A stretch of DNA of 64,000 bases, taken from NCBI GenBank assembly GCA_013397865.1, contig VZTI01001283.1:265704-329703 (forward strand). The letters run 5' to 3'. Both the position numbers and the translations under genes were made by a program. This document shows positions 37,623-51,917 of this stretch, piece by piece. Each line of letters starts with the position of its first letter. Position 1 is the stretch's first letter. This stretch comes from Struthidea cinerea. Its lineage: Eukaryota > Chordata > Aves > Passeriformes > Corcoracidae. The notes under the pieces were generated by a model. The model was not told the DNA's origin. It was given only the letters and a program-made list of their open reading frames with translations, and made no database searches.

Positions 37623-40600
37623 CCTTATCCTGCTGTTGATCAATTATAAAAAAAATAAAGAAACAAAAATTATTAATAGGAAAAAGAAATCATGCTTTCT
37701 GTGAAACATTAAAGATTCTCAGTGATTTTGAAGCCTGACAGTGAAGTACTTCTGAGGTAAACTTTCCCAAATGCTTTGTACTTCCCATATGAAATATGCA
37801 TGAACCAATGAAAAAGCACCCTCAGCTAAGATATATTGGGTTGTCACTACTAATTGCAGTAGACAAGTTAGTTCTTTGTTGCACTGAGACAATCACTCCA
37901 GCAAAAATTCAGAGACTTCTAATGGAAATCAGTTCAAGTAACTTAATTTTAGGCTTTTTTGAAGATTTTTCTTAAAAGCTGTGAAGAGTAACAAAGAGAT
38001 CTAAGCAGGCAATGGAAAGAACCCTGGGCAATCAGTGAAAATAACTTTTGTAAAACATCTCTATTCTAAACACAGGACAAAGCAAGGGAAGCCCCTGCAA
38101 TGCTAAGCTAGAGACACCAAAAGTGAGGCAAATGAGAACTTTGATTGTCACAGCTGGACTTTTTGCCACCGTGAGACTATGCTGCAAAACCTGAACTGTG
38201 TTTAGTGCTGGTTTAAAATAGAGACCTTTCAGAGGCTAGGGGAACATGCCAGTTGCTACAGTAATGGAAGGGCTCAAGCTGTGTTAAACAGGGTGAAAGC
38301 ACAAGATTTTATTTGCGATGAAGGTGATTGCAGCAGTGGTGAAAACAGATAAAAAGTAAAAACTCTAAGGGGTAGAGCTGTTGGTGTGTATTGAGCAGGA
38401 AGGGGTACTGGTGGTTTACAAATAAAAGTTACTATGAAGAGCTGGGAGTTTACTTCAGGCAAGCTTGTAGATTTGTGGAGTACTTGCCAGTTTTGAGACT
38501 GTAACTTGCTTCAAAAAAAATTACTATCTTGTGCCGGAGATAGTGGTGAAAATATGTGTTTGGCTTAGTCTTTGGCTTTTTCATGTTGTGCGAGACTCAG
38601 CAAAACAACTGGTTGGTGAAATATACTGAAGGCCCTAATCACACTATTGTGCTTTGGTATTATTTTCCTGCCTCTCCTGTCCTGATTTTTAAGAGCTAAG
38701 AGGTGCTTGACTGTGGAGATGTTGTCTTGACTGTAGTAATTAGTCTGTTTTGCAGCATCCAGACTGCTAGCCCCCAAAGAGGAAATGTATGAGAGGATGC
38801 TGGTGACTAAGTTCAATCAAACATCTCACAATGAATGCCTTAGTTCTGAGAGCTTCACCAGAGGTACCATTTTGCTTCATTATGCTCATAAACAGACCCC
38901 TTGAGCGAATGGCCCTGCCCATCTTTTGACAGTAGCTTTGCTGGCAGGTGGATGGTACTGTATCCTTGGGCCTTCAGACAGCAAAGGAAAGAGCATCAAG
39001 GAGTGGTGCAAGAGTGATTCATTTGACTTCAGTTAAGAAAACTGAGTGTCCAATTTCAGTGGGGTTGATTATTTGACATTTTTTTTTAATCCAGGGACCA
39101 GATCTCCTTCAGAAAGCTGGAGATCATGAAAGAGTATTATTTATATAGCCGTAGTTAAAGATGATGGTTTACGAAATTGTTCAATCAAATCAAAACTTCC
39201 ACAAGAAGGTGCCTCAAAAAGACACAATCATAGGATTGATTTTTCAGGCTTCTGCAGTTGTTATGCTTTAAACAAGCCCTTTCTTGTATGTACAGGAAGC
39301 CTGGAGTTGTGCAGCACATCAACATTAAAAAAAGCCAACCAAGCTGACTGCTTGTGGAGGTAAAATAAGCCTGGAGTTACAGTATTCTTTGGATCCCCAG
39401 TAAGATGAATCATCCATTCTTCACTTTTAAAGATGTACTTCATGGACAACAAAAAAACCCCTTGAAACCAATCCTTTTGTCATCTGAAGCATATTTTTTC
39501 ATTGACGCAGAACAAGATAAAGTGCCATGGTTAAAAGATCACACCATTGTCACATCTAAGGAAGGATCAACATAAATTACTGATCCTTTCATCTTTCTCC
39601 CAAGCTAGAACTTTCTATTTTCAGTATAATGTGCAGAAAGCTGTTTCTTTCAGCCTACAAAATAGACATCTTTGGTGTAGGAATCAAAATAAATAACCAC
39701 TGGCATCCTGATTTCTCCTAGTAGAGAGTAATGACTCTGAGGAGAAACCTCATTATTAATCACTCAAAAGAGTGTGAAAGAATGGCTTTCTGACTGGAGA
39801 AACCAAAGAGCAACTTCAGAGATCTGAGCCAACTTCAAGTCCAAGATTTTTTGATCTATGGCTATGTCTGCATTGGCAAGTGCGTTGGCAAGCATAAGGG
39901 AGAGTGTGGAGCAAACAGTGGTGAGTCAGAACTCTGATTTTATGTTGGATTCTTTCTTTTCTTCTATATTTGGGTTTCAATTCCCTATTTTAATTCTAGT
40001 CATATCCCATGGACTAACTGTCCATTAGCAGTTGGAGAGCATTAGTTGTGCTCTCGGAACAAAGCTTACCATTTAGTCTCACCCAAAACAAATGCAGTTC
40101 ATGCACTCCATGACTCATTTCATGAAGTGAGTCAAGAAATGGTAATGCAAGTGGACCCACTGACTTCTGCAGAGAGGAGTCGCTTCTTTTCCCTCCATAG
40201 AGTAGGTCCTGCACTGATCAACCCTTCCCTCAGCTGCAACAACCACAGTGAAGAGCAAGGGTGTTAGAAACTGAGTGTGATAGTTTAGTCTGGAAAAGCC
40301 AGTGTTATCCCTTCAAGGCTGGTGGGCAGCTCCTTGTTCCCAGCCTGCTGTCATGGGCAGTTGCCTCCTTATCCTATTTTTCAAGCCAAGGCTGCCCATA
40401 TCATTGACTTATTTTTCTAAGTCAGAGCAAAAAACTGGCATTCTTAAATCAGTACTGCTGTGGTTGAACTGATAGGAAATGTAATAATCCATATAATTTA
40501 TAGTATTCTATTTCAATTTATGAGAATTTTCCTATCTTCCCTGGACTTACAAAATCAACAGCCTTGCAGTGATTGTCTTGTAAGGTCCAAAGGGCAAAAC

Positions 40601-43194
40601 CCATCCTTTCATAGATGAGGCAATTCCCTGTTTTATTAGAAACTCCAGCCATCATTTTCATCTTCAAACATCTTCTTATGGTTTAAAATGTTCAAATTTA
40701 TCAGTATTGATTCCCCAAACTCCAAATTTTCTGAACATCACATATTAAATATTGAGTGACTGGGATTTGTTTAAAATTAATTTGAATCAAATCCTTCATC
40801 AAAATATTTGGTCAACATTCCAGTTACCTTTTAAGTTTAAATTTCTGTGTATCTCCAAATATTTAAGTTATCTGTACACGTAAGGTTATCACACTGAAGG
40901 CTTACTGACACTTTTTTTTTTTTTCAGTATGACTGAAGCAAAAGTTAGTTCTTTTAAAAGTGGTGTTAAATTTAAGGAACAATGTCTGGTCAACTGCATT
41001 TCAGAGGTTTCCGTAAATGTCCTGTTTAGTAATAGAAATAATTTGTTTGGAGTTGTGTCTGTATTTTGCAGTAGTGAAGAACAGTGACGTATATATTGGG
41101 TTTTTTGGGGGTTTATAACCATTAGTTTCTACAGGAGGTCTTAGAAGTTCATCTTATTTGTCAGCTAGAGAATGGAGTCTCTTGAAGTCTCTTACAAGCA
41201 TCTGTTTTGTGGTTTTATTGAACAAATAATTTTGAGATGCCAGGTCCAAAGAAGTGGTTTGTATAGTCACCACACTATAAAAGAGTCTCTAATTGTTTCT
41301 TTCTCACTGATCTAGGAAACAAAGCAAAGGAAAAATAGAAAGATGTTGCTCTTTTTACTTTTCTATCCCTAGATGGAATTTGACAATGCAGTGTTTTACT
41401 ATTGTTTATTTTGAACCTGCATGAAGTTTCATCTGATACCCCTTGTTCATTGAAAGGTACAAAATATAGTCAAGCCAATCATTATTTTATGCACCCTTAG
41501 ATATGCGTGTTCACATTTCACAGCCTCGGGTAGAATGATGGAGAGCTGAAGGCTGGAAGGAAATCTTTCTTGTTTAATACAAAGTCTTTGTCCAAGCTTA
41601 CTATCCCTTCACTGATTCACTATTAAAAGGATTTTTCCCTTCAAATATTTGTAATTCGGCTGTTTTTTCATTTAGCTTTTTAGGCAAGGATGGCAAAAGG
41701 CCAAAAAGGGACTATAATAGCCATAACTGCAAACAGGAGTACAAGCCTTGCTCCTTACTCCACTGTATTGGTTGCTCAAAAAATTCCAGGCTGAAATAGC
41801 GAAATTAATATAGCAAATCATCAGCGTTGTTTGTATTTGCCAGACCTATTTTTCATGATTAATCAGCCCAAGACACTTATCAGCTAATTGTTTTAAAATG
41901 AGTCACTTCACCATTCTCTTTCCAGATACAGAACTGAAGAAATGCTGAAGGGTGGTGACCAACACTAATACATTTCACAAATGAAATACAACCTCATAAA
42001 ATGACTTCTCATGGTGAACTGGTCTTAGCTTCTGCTGTGTGTGTTACAGTCCATCCCAAACTCATCATAATCTCTTTTTGAGCAGGAAAATGCTGGAAGG
42101 TAAGCAGACAAATGTAGAAGTATAGAATCTGTATGAAGATTTCCTGGGTCCAAGCAAAGGCTGTGGCTGAGTGAATGATTTCACTGCACTTCATCTTGAG
42201 GGGTGAGAGCTTATGGCTCTGGTGTGCAGAAACATCATTTACTTTGCTATGCAAGCAGCCCATTGTTTCTATGTGAATGGGAGCTGGGGTTCTGGAAAAT
42301 GACTCAATCTTCTTCAGAGAACAGGATGTCTCTGGATATCTCCCAGTCTGTCTCTGCAGAAATGTTGGAGCAGATATCTGATCTTTAACTGTATTAAATC
42401 TAAACTTGATAAATTCATAAAAGCAGAGTATGAAGCCTCTCAAATCTACTTGTCCATATGACTCACAACAGGCCAAACACTTTCTTCATTAATGAAATAG
42501 TTTGAGTTTTGTGCAGTTAAGCGAAAAAAAGCACACAGGACCAGAAATAAATAAGACAGAGAAGAAGAAAGCAGTACTGGAGATGAAACAGAGGTAAGAA
42601 ATCACAGTACAAAGAAGAAAGAAGGAGAATGATAGAAAGCAAGGAAAAAGAGACAAGTAATATAATGAAATAACACCAAAAATACATTTTCATTAACGTA
42701 TAAGCGATTTTCTATATGCATTTATAAATACAAAAATATTTTTTTCTCTCTAAAACAACACACTGAATATTAAGTAAAAGACTGAAGGAAATAAGTTGCA
42801 ATGTAAGAACCAATATAAGGAAAATAACTTTGGAAATATTACAAATAAGACAATTTGTAAACAATATTACAAATAAAATATTTTAAAATTCAAAGTGCAT
42901 AGTGTAACAATTAAGAAACCTGAACCACAGGTTTTATGCTTCAGTGTCTTTCAGAGATCTCAAAATAATTCTGAATTTTATGAGACAAGATTTTGGGGGT
43001 GCTCATCTGTGTGGAAATAGTGGTAGAAAAAAACTCTTGGACATTAAACACTTCTAAAGGTGTAAATGTTTTCATACTTAAAAAAAAATCAGTAATTAGT
43101 TTCAGTCAAATAAAACTGAAAAGGAGTAAAAGTGGAAAAGCTTAAGTTCTCATTTGTGTTTGTATTTGAAATTATTTGATGTAACATTGAAGGG

Positions 43195-43700
43195 CTCCTT
43201 TATAGAGCCAAGGAAGGGCAGCAAGTGCTGGGGGCTGCCTAATCCTTGCCAGAGCATGCAGCCTCCCTGCCCTCAGCTTTGGTAAGATAGTAGTAGCCCC
43301 AGGTTCCCAGGAGAGCCTTGCAGGGAGCACTACAACCAGCTGTGAGCCAGGGGTTTCATGGACGTGTTTTAGTGCAAGTCACAAGAGCACCAGAGAGCCT
43401 GGGAATCCAGGGACTTGGTAATGCAGAGGACAATCATTCAACCACAGAAGTGAAAACTCCATCTCAAAATTAATACTTTAAAATCAGACAGATAACACAA
43501 GCTGAATTTAATCTCTTTTTCAGGCCCTCTGTTAGGTCTGTTCATCGCTGCATTGGCAGGAGTTGTTCAGCAGCACTGCAGTTCCCACCTGAAGCTGCAT
43601 CACCAGCCTGGGGAGCTGCTCCTCTTGCACACTGGGCTCTCACTGCTGCAGATGCTTTAAAGTCTGTCCTTCCATTGCTGCTTGTTTCCTCCTTCCTCTT
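43195..43700. other. Locally GC-richer unassigned patch
   Basis: Two subregions (about 43195-43420 and 43520-43660) are clearly GC-richer than the surroundings, rich in CAGC and CTG words and poor in CpG. They have no long open frame and no similarity that I recognise. They could be an old CR1 5' region, part of a decayed gene or an unrecognised repeat. CpG poverty argues against an active CpG-island promoter. Confidence 0.35.
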
Positions 43701-44721
43701 TAGTGTTGCACCTTGCTGTTTTGTCAGTCATCCCCACATCCCCTTGCTTTCATTTATTGAGGATGTTTTGACTTATAGCCAGTGTTTGAGGACTCTTCTT
43801 TTAACCCTCCTCCCTTTTGTGCATTTGGTCTTCTGGGAAAATAAGAAGAAATAATAATGATTGTACTCATAATAATGAGCACAGTGTGTCCTTCAGAGAT
43901 CTCCAAATTGACACTTTCATTTTATTCCTTTGTTTGTTCTTCCTATGTAACTCGAACGGAATGTCTGATCATCTATTTAATTTCTAAGACTGCTAGTATA
44001 TTTTATAAATCCCACATCATGAGGAGAATAAGTTGTACATGCCTCGTACCATTCCACACCCATTGGATCCCTGTTAGGTCTTCTGGGATTCATTGTGGGA
44101 TAATAACATAAACTATGGTCATCCAGTGTAACGTGCTTTTTCTAAATAATCTCTTCTTTCCAATTCCCCCCTCTGTATTTTCCTTCAGTTTTAGAGCTGA
44201 ATGTTATAGAAACCAGAAAAAAACAATTTTTTTTTTTTTTGCCATCTCTAAATCTTACATGCAGGCAGTACTTTTTTAAAGTGAGGCATAAGCATCAGGT
44301 CTAATTGACAAAACAAATGAAAATTCCCAATCAAAAACTTTCCACAGTATTGATTTCCAGAAGCTGAAGAGTACGCTTTGTAAAGGGCCATTTGTTGTGT
44401 TGAATATTTTCTGTGCATTTCCCAGGAGAATTGACAACCAGCATCTGTTACAGATATGAGGCTCTTAAAGGTAGCTTGAAACTGGTACTTAGGAGTCTTC
44501 TCTCATTACAATAATAATCAATCTTTTTAATGAACTGACATGTTAACTGGCTGAACCTTCAGCTGGAATAGCATTTGTAAAACATACTGTGGCTTTATAC
44601 CGAACGAAAAGTTAGCTTTTTGGCTTATTTATAGTTCATCATCAAATTCAAAATTTCCCTAAATCACTGTTTATTTGACTCCACTTGAACCTCATGGTAA
44701 AAAGGCCATTTACAGTGGTAT

Positions 44722-45297
44722 TGTCCTACATGGCATCCTTGTCCTTAGAGAGACATGGATTTGAAGAATAGACCTCTCAGTGGATATGGAACTGACTGGA
44801 CGGTCACACTCAAAGAGTTGCAGTCAATGGCTTGATATCCAAGGGAAGTCCAGTGAGGAGTGGTGTTCCTCGGACCGCCACTTTTCAACATCTTTATTGG
44901 TGACATGGGCAGTGCACCCTCAGCAAGTTTGCTGACAACACCAGGCTGTGTGGTGCAGTCGACACACACCTTCCAGTACCTAAAGGGTACAAGGAGCCCA
45001 GAGAGGTACTTTTTACAAAGCATGTAGTAATAGGACAAGGAGCGATGGTTTTAAACCAAAAGAGGGTAGGTTTAGATTAGGCATTAGGAAGAAATTCTTT
45101 ACGGTGACAGTGGTAAGTAACAGGTTGTCCAGAGAAGCAGGAGATGCCCCATCTCTTGAAGTGCTCCTGACCAGGTTGGATGGGGCTTTGAGACACCTGG
45201 TCTAGTGACAGATGTTCCTGCCCAATGCACTGGGGGTTGAAACTAGGTGATCCATCTGGTCCCTTCCAACCAAACCATTCTATTTTTCTATGATTTA
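44722..45297 (+). mobile_element. CR1 LINE, 5'-truncated with a large internal deletion
   Basis: The 5' part (about 44722-44965) matches the RT region. It reads through the motif-B area and reaches SKFADNTRLCGAVDT, with the motif-C core at 44928-44945 where FADD has become FADN. At about 44965-44970 the sequence jumps to the distal part (KGYKEPREVLFTKHVV, then the 3' UTR), so several hundred bases of the usual C-terminal ORF2 are missing. The 3' end has the typical avian CR1 close: GATGGGGCTTTG, then GGTCCCTTCCAACCAAACC, then ATTCTATTTTTCTATGATT. The retained true 3' tail and the missing 5' end are the usual product of target-primed reverse transcription. Not functional. Confidence 0.88.
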
Positions 45298-48200
45298 AGT
45301 GAGACGAAAACGTGGGAAAACAGACCATGAAAGAATGGTTCAGTGATTGGGACCAATAACTGAACTAGATTTGAATGGCACCAGCACTCTATAGCTGCCG
45401 GCAATTTAGACTTTTTTTTTTTTTAAAGAAGGCAAATGATGCTTGCTAATATGTTGTTTTCTCTGCTCAGTGAATGCTTTCAGGTCAACATGGTCTGAAA
45501 GATTTTTCTTCTCACATTGCAATTTTAGTTTCAAAGGAAGACTCAGAACTGCTGTGACCAATTTGCATTTCCTCAATCATCAAGATACAGAGTAATATCT
45601 CCTTTTTTTCTGTCCTTTTTTTAAAGCTCTCTGGCAAATTTCTGAGGTGCTCAATTTACCAAGTGTGGCATACTCAAAAGGAATAGATTTTATATATTAC
45701 TTCTCTAAAACAAAGTCTGTGACCTGACAATCCGATGCCTCATTTTCCAATTTTCTATGATTGTTTGACTAATGTAGGGGACAATTTTAAAAACTAAAAT
45801 TTAAGCTATGTCATTCTCTCTAGAGAACTTTAATTTCTGAGTTCTTCAGGAGAAATGATGCAAGGGACTCTTTTCAGCAGAAAAATAGTGTTAGCTTATT
45901 GTGGAAAAATGAGACATTCAATGCAGCCTGAAAAGAAGTGAGCCCCATTTGCCTTCTCATATTCAAAGTATGGAAAATCCATAACAGAAAAATTTCCTGT
46001 TTGAAGTGATGTTCTTCACCTCCTGTAGTCAGAACTCTAAATCAAAAGATCCACCTGACTTCCTAGACCTTCATTAATTGTTGAACTGAATCTGTGAAAT
46101 CCCTATTCACAAAATTCAGGTTCTCCTCAACCTAACTCTATTACCTCATCCCATGATATGTCATGGTATGGTAAAGAACTGACAGGAGGTGAAACAAAAG
46201 CTGAATCACTGACATTCTTGACGTTCTTTCTGAAAAAGGAAAATAAATTTTCAGGCTTCATTTGAGTCTTTGATCTTTCTAGAACAACTGATTGAAGAAA
46301 AATGGCATCTTTCTGAATTTCAGCTATAAATGCATTTCCTGAAAAAACTCCACTTCTCTAAGTCTTTCATGGTCCTATGCGAGTTTCTGTTTTGATCTCG
46401 TCTCTTTATCGAAAACACTTTTCAGTTCTCTACCTTGGGCCTGGAAGCAGTCACTCACTTGTACATTCCACTTCAGCAGAATTTTTTCCTCATGTTAACA
46501 TGTCTCGATAGGGGACGCATTTCAGCGGTTTCTAAGCAATGAAATTTTCATCTGATTAAATGTGTATTTAAGCACAAATTTCCAGCTGTTCCATATGTAA
46601 TTAAAGTTTCTTCTATTAGATGTTCCAATATTAAGGTTCAGGCCCATTAGACAAAGTAGTAAAGTGAATTATAACACTTTAAAACAGTAGTAAACACTGA
46701 AATCTTATGGCTATCCATACTACCCAAACAAAACAGAGGCCCTTTGTCCAGACATTCAGATAGCAGATTTACTGAGAAATCAGCCAGGCAATTACCTGTG
46801 CTAATTTATGTGAAGCTACATCAAGGTCTGCAGGTCATCATCAACATAAATACTTTAGGTTAAAATAAATATTTACAAGCAGTTCCAGGTAGAAGGAGCC
46901 TAAAGGCGTGAACTAGCAAGACAGGCCGTGGAGTGCCTGGAAGCCCATTCATTCATACTGAGCTATAATTTCTGGCCAGATAGAAGCTTCTTAACAAATT
47001 GTTATATACCACACCACCAGCAGTTAGTTTACCACCACTAACTTGCCTTACCACCACTAAGTCCCAGGGCACTAGTAAGATATGAGGGCATCTTTCAGAG
47101 TGTAATAAACGTGGGTCTAGGTAAGCAAGACGTTCAGCAGCTGAATGCAGGGGCAGCAGGGCAAGACCCTTCACAGAGCTTCATGGTGCTGGTTTTCTGG
47201 AGTCACTGACAGTCATCTTTCATTGGTGTGGTGGAATGGCCCCATGACAAGGAGCCAGTCAGTGACTGACAGGTGTCACAGCTTGTGTCCTCTCCCCCAT
47301 ATCTGTGCATAAGCCCCTGCTGTCTCGTTACCCAGACTGTCAGCTGCCTCTTGAGGACATAGCTTCTGCTGCATTTCTTATGTCATTTTCAGATCAGCTA
47401 TGTTTCAGCCACAGCTAAAGGAAGGAGTATGCAGAGAGAAAAGTTAATTAGTTTATGGACTTAATCTACCTCTCTCCAGAGAGTCAGCACAGACAGTCGA
47501 ATTTGTATCTCATACACATCATGTGAGCTGGTTTATCAGATTACATATTCTTTTATATTTAAATGTCATGAAGACAATATTTATGATCAATCTTTAGTAG
47601 CAGGAAGTCCTTCCAGTGCAGCACCTCTGTGTTTAGAGCAGCATACAGTTCAGTTTGAAAGAAGACACTACGTCTTAAGTAGCAGAGAAAGCTAGAATAT
47701 GCTGGAGAAGGCTTGAAATAATAAATATTACCATTTCGTCAATTTCATGCTCAATAAAGATACAGATCCACAACTGTTATATGAAAAAAACAAAGAAAAC
47801 CTGAACTGGCTATAATGCTGTTGCTATGCATTAATCAAACGTGCCCTAAATTGCTGCAAACCCAAAGATGGAAAGAAGGTAGAGGTCCCTTAATGTGTCC
47901 TGTTGCTCCCTACTTCCACAAGTTTATTAGAGAATAAAAATTAATGCTCCATCATTGTCATATGACTCCTGGGGCTGCAGTCCCCAAAGTAGTGTGGATC
48001 TTTTATAAAACCGGGAAAACTATCAGTATCCTGGAGAAAAGAATCAGACTCTGATGTAAAGGTGGAGGTTGTCATGTCTCCCATGGCTGGTTGCTCGAGG
48101 AAAAGAGAAAGACGTTTTGCTACAATAGAGAAAATCAGAGATTTTTCTTTATCAAACCCCAAATTTCTGCCAAAAGAGGCACCTGCTTACCCTTCCCAGA

Positions 48201-50948
48201 ACTTCTGTGTGTCACTGAGCACAGTGAACATGCCAGCCTATCTGAATACAGCAGTCAGACAGGTTTCTCTTTATTTACCTTCTGCATTTTCTTCACCCTG
48301 GCAAACATTCAGCATAAGAAGGAGAGATGATTGCTCTTCAGAAGTGCAGAGGCCTCTCTTGTACAGCAAAGCACAGACAGCAACTGCTGCTTTCATAATG
48401 GTAGTAAATTCTTCCACAGGCTTGTTATGCCAATAGGCAAGTCCAAATCCAAAAGTACATTCAGGCTGGAACAGAATACACATGACAAAAATGACAGCTA
48501 TGTTTCTAACATTCAGTCATGTTTACAACATTTTAAACATGCCCTGATTGTTTGGTATTTGTAAAAAGATGAAATTAAAGTCTTCATTAACCTGTGTTTT
48601 CAAGCTTTTGCTGCTTGACTTAAATACAAGAAGTCAATTTGAACATTTCTAACCTTTTTTTTTCCTGGTGTTATATCCAATGAACGACATCTATGCTTGG
48701 TCACTGACATTTTATCATTTTTATGGTACTTGATTCTATCTTACAGCATGACATTATATCAACTTTCTCTGCAAACTTATAAGGAAATAGATAAAAGTAA
48801 ATATTTTTATATTTAAATTATATTCTGCATGCATTTTTTATTTTATAGTTCAGATTAATAATTATTTAACTGGATCTTGGAAAATTTTCTAGAGAAATTA
48901 ATTACTGTTTTTTAATAAAGATGTTGCAATGTTTGAAAGTTTTCTCTACAGAGATGATAATAATACCATCTGTCCTCTGGTTTGTTAGAGACAATAAAAA
49001 GATAATTTAATTGAAGTTGGACCACAGATTTATACAGCAGAAGTAATTTCAGAAGAAATTAGACCTAGCAGGATATTCTTTTCAGGGGAAAATATTAATT
49101 TCATCAGAAAATATCACTTTATGAAAACAGTACTTGTAAAGAGAAAAAAAAACCCTGCATACTTTTCACTTCAATATTTTGACAGGGCTTCATCTTTCTA
49201 ACCCATCTGTCTTGTATTTAAACTCAAACTATATTATTTAAGTGTAAACGAATTATGCTTTATTCATTTTTAATTGTAGTGGAAATTTTTAAAGGAAAAA
49301 TCAAAATAATGGTTTCAAATTGCCTGAAATTTTTTCTTTTGACATAATTTCTCTTTCATTTAATTTGGTTTTGACCTAGAAGAATTTTTATTATGAATAG
49401 ATAAAATAAAAGTTTAATCCAATGAATTATCATAAGCATTGGGAGAACACTCTCCAAAGAATAATGAATGTTCTGCTATATTAAAATGAATGATTGCATA
49501 AGGAATGAGTGAAATACTGTTTTCTTCTTTGTTAGTAAAAGCGTACCTTTATGACATTCATTTCTTATTGTCAAGTGAAGATGCCTACGTGAAGTATAAA
49601 ATAAAAATATCTGTTTAAATGTAGTTTCTCTTTGCTGAGAATCCAAGGCAACTGCACATAAAATGATTTACTGGGCCAAGACAAAATTGAAGAAAATCAG
49701 AGTAGGCCTTAGATAATTTTTTATAATCTTCAGTAGACATCATAAAGGCAACTCAGTAATCTACTTACTCCTTAACATCTCTGATTTAATTTCCCTCTGA
49801 AGCAGGGTTCTGGGCAGTGAAGACTAAAGAGCAGCTCTGTGGAACTGAGGATACCTTTCCCAATAAATCTGTTTAAAACATTATGAAAAATAAAACAGGC
49901 TTCTCTCTAATGTCTTTGTGAGGTGTATGTGAAAGGTCTGAATAGGGTATGAGATATTACTGAAATGCATTTCTCAAAGGGCTTAAAAAAGGGTTACTAT
50001 CATGTTAGATTCTTTCTCATTTTCTGTCAGTGTAAGAGGGAGCAGAAGAGAAATATTGGCAGTATTTGCCTTTAGAGAAGGCCTCATGTAAGTGTTTAGA
50101 AGGACAATGTCCTAGAAATCCACTCATCTCTATCTTGAACAAAGTTGAACAGTCACCAGCACACTCTTGGACCAACAATACTGTGACTTGATCCTGTTCT
50201 TATAGGATCCTGTTCAAAGGAAACCTTGAAGCAAATCACTTGAGAAGGGTTAAGAGAGGAAGCCCTTCAGTTTGCAGCTGGGCAAGCAAAACAAGGGATC
50301 TTCCATGATACATTGGGTGTGTGCGTTTCCATGTGTGTGTGCACATACATATGCGCACACAGAGAACAGACACCTTTGAAACCTGCTGATGTACTTTTCT
50401 CCAACTCAAGGCCATTAGAAAATCATACACCACACAACATTTCTAAGAATAGTAATTGTGTACCTCAGCTTTTCAGAAAATGAAGTTTTCTGAAATAGAT
50501 TACAGAATCAGACTTGGAAACATTCTCCTAACTTCCAGCTATATGGTATGTTACTGAGGGAACTATGTTAAAAGCTTACTGGTGTACACTCCAGTTTGCT
50601 TCCAGATAATTCTCCCCTGTTTCCAATCTTCCATTTGTATTTATAGTATATCGAAAACCTAAATCTCGTTCTCATATCTGATTGTTCCTTCTGTATTTTG
50701 TGAGGAAGTAACTTCCAGCAATGGATTACATGTTTACTCTCTGGCACAGCTATCCATGGGATTGCACCTTGAAAAATTATAAGGTCCTGGTCTTTACCTG
50801 CTCTGGACCACATGCAGTCTGCTGTTTGTTGTACAGAAGAAAAATGCAAAGCTTTTAGCATCCTAGCTACATTCTTCAGAAAAAAAAGTAGAAAATAGCA
50901 CTATTAGTATAATGCATGTCCTTCCATCTCAACTGACCTCCACTGAAT

Positions 50949-50985
50949 TAAAATTCTTGTACTGCACTAAAATTCTTGTGCTGCT
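50949..50985. repeat. 19-bp tandem duplication
   Basis: TAAAATTCTTGTACTGC begins at 50949 and TAAAATTCTTGTGCTGC begins at 50968. They differ at one base. It is a recent-looking slippage duplication. Confidence 0.85.
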
Positions 50986-51917
50986 TTTATCCCAGTCATT
51001 TCTTTTTTCCCATTTACTGTGTCCTTGAGTTGCTTTCCTATCTATGACATATTGGGCTAAATGAATTGTTCTGTGCAAAAAAATATTTGATTTTCATGCA
51101 GCAAGTGCTGCTGCCACTTACAGGGCATAATGAAGAATAAAGCAGGTAGAAAATTTATATTGAAGAGGAATCTAGTTTTATCACAGTAAATTAATTTTTT
51201 GTGTTCCACTGATTATTCAAAAATAAAAGAGATGGAAAAATGTCTGAATTATACAATGGTGTCACTTAAAATAATGAACACAACTGAAAAAACCCTTCTC
51301 TTTTCCATTCATATACAGTAAATGCAAAAAATGAGAGGCTCAGCTTTTGTCTGAACTCTTAGAAATATCACCACATTTATAGGAATTGTTAAATTGAGCT
51401 TCATGATCACTTTGGATTCACTCTGGATGTATAAATGACTTGGCTCATAAATATAGAGTAACTCCATCTTCATCACAGAGCGTAATCTTCATCACACATA
51501 TCACTTCTCTGAATTCAGAAGCTATCACTGCACAAGCAGTCACTGTGATTTTTGCATTTTATCTGGCTTTATAATACAGACTGAAAGCCTTTCCTGAAGC
51601 AATTTCTATCTGAATGCTAGATGAGTAATTATTAAACCAAGAACATTGTCAGTATTGATATCGAGCCAAGGGATTCCTTACCTGATGAAGGAAAACAGCA
51701 TGTGAGAGACGTCACCTTTCTTGTAAAGACGTTTCAGCAGATAAATAGTATTTAAGGTTCTAAATATGTTTTAGCAGCTTCCCTCCTCAGAGATTATTGA
51801 ACAAATCAAGAAGCTGTAGGAGAACATAATAATTTTTGCAGAGTCAGAACTTATGAAATGATGGGAAGGAACATCAAAAGGTCAAGTTTATCAATAAAAA
51901 GATGTTGTTAGAAGAAC

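Larger units (their letters stand above)
35935..44720. other. Unique non-coding sequence, no gene seen
   Basis: No coding exon or RNA gene is recognised. It includes the longest open frame of the window (42009-42476, minus, 155 codons), which has no recognisable domain and no supporting context. Direct repeats GCACAGGACTG at 37030-37040 and 37061-37071 have a period of 31 bp. A T-run lies at about 40912-40924, a purine-rich patch at about 42540-42670, and a T-run at about 44228-44240. Patches at 37563-37622 and 43195-43700 are listed separately. Confidence 0.5.

Noticed and set aside
42009..42476. 155-codon open frame on the minus strand, longest in the window
   Set aside because: No recognisable domain, no splice or promoter context, and the length is near the chance expectation for six frames over 64 kb of AT-rich DNA.
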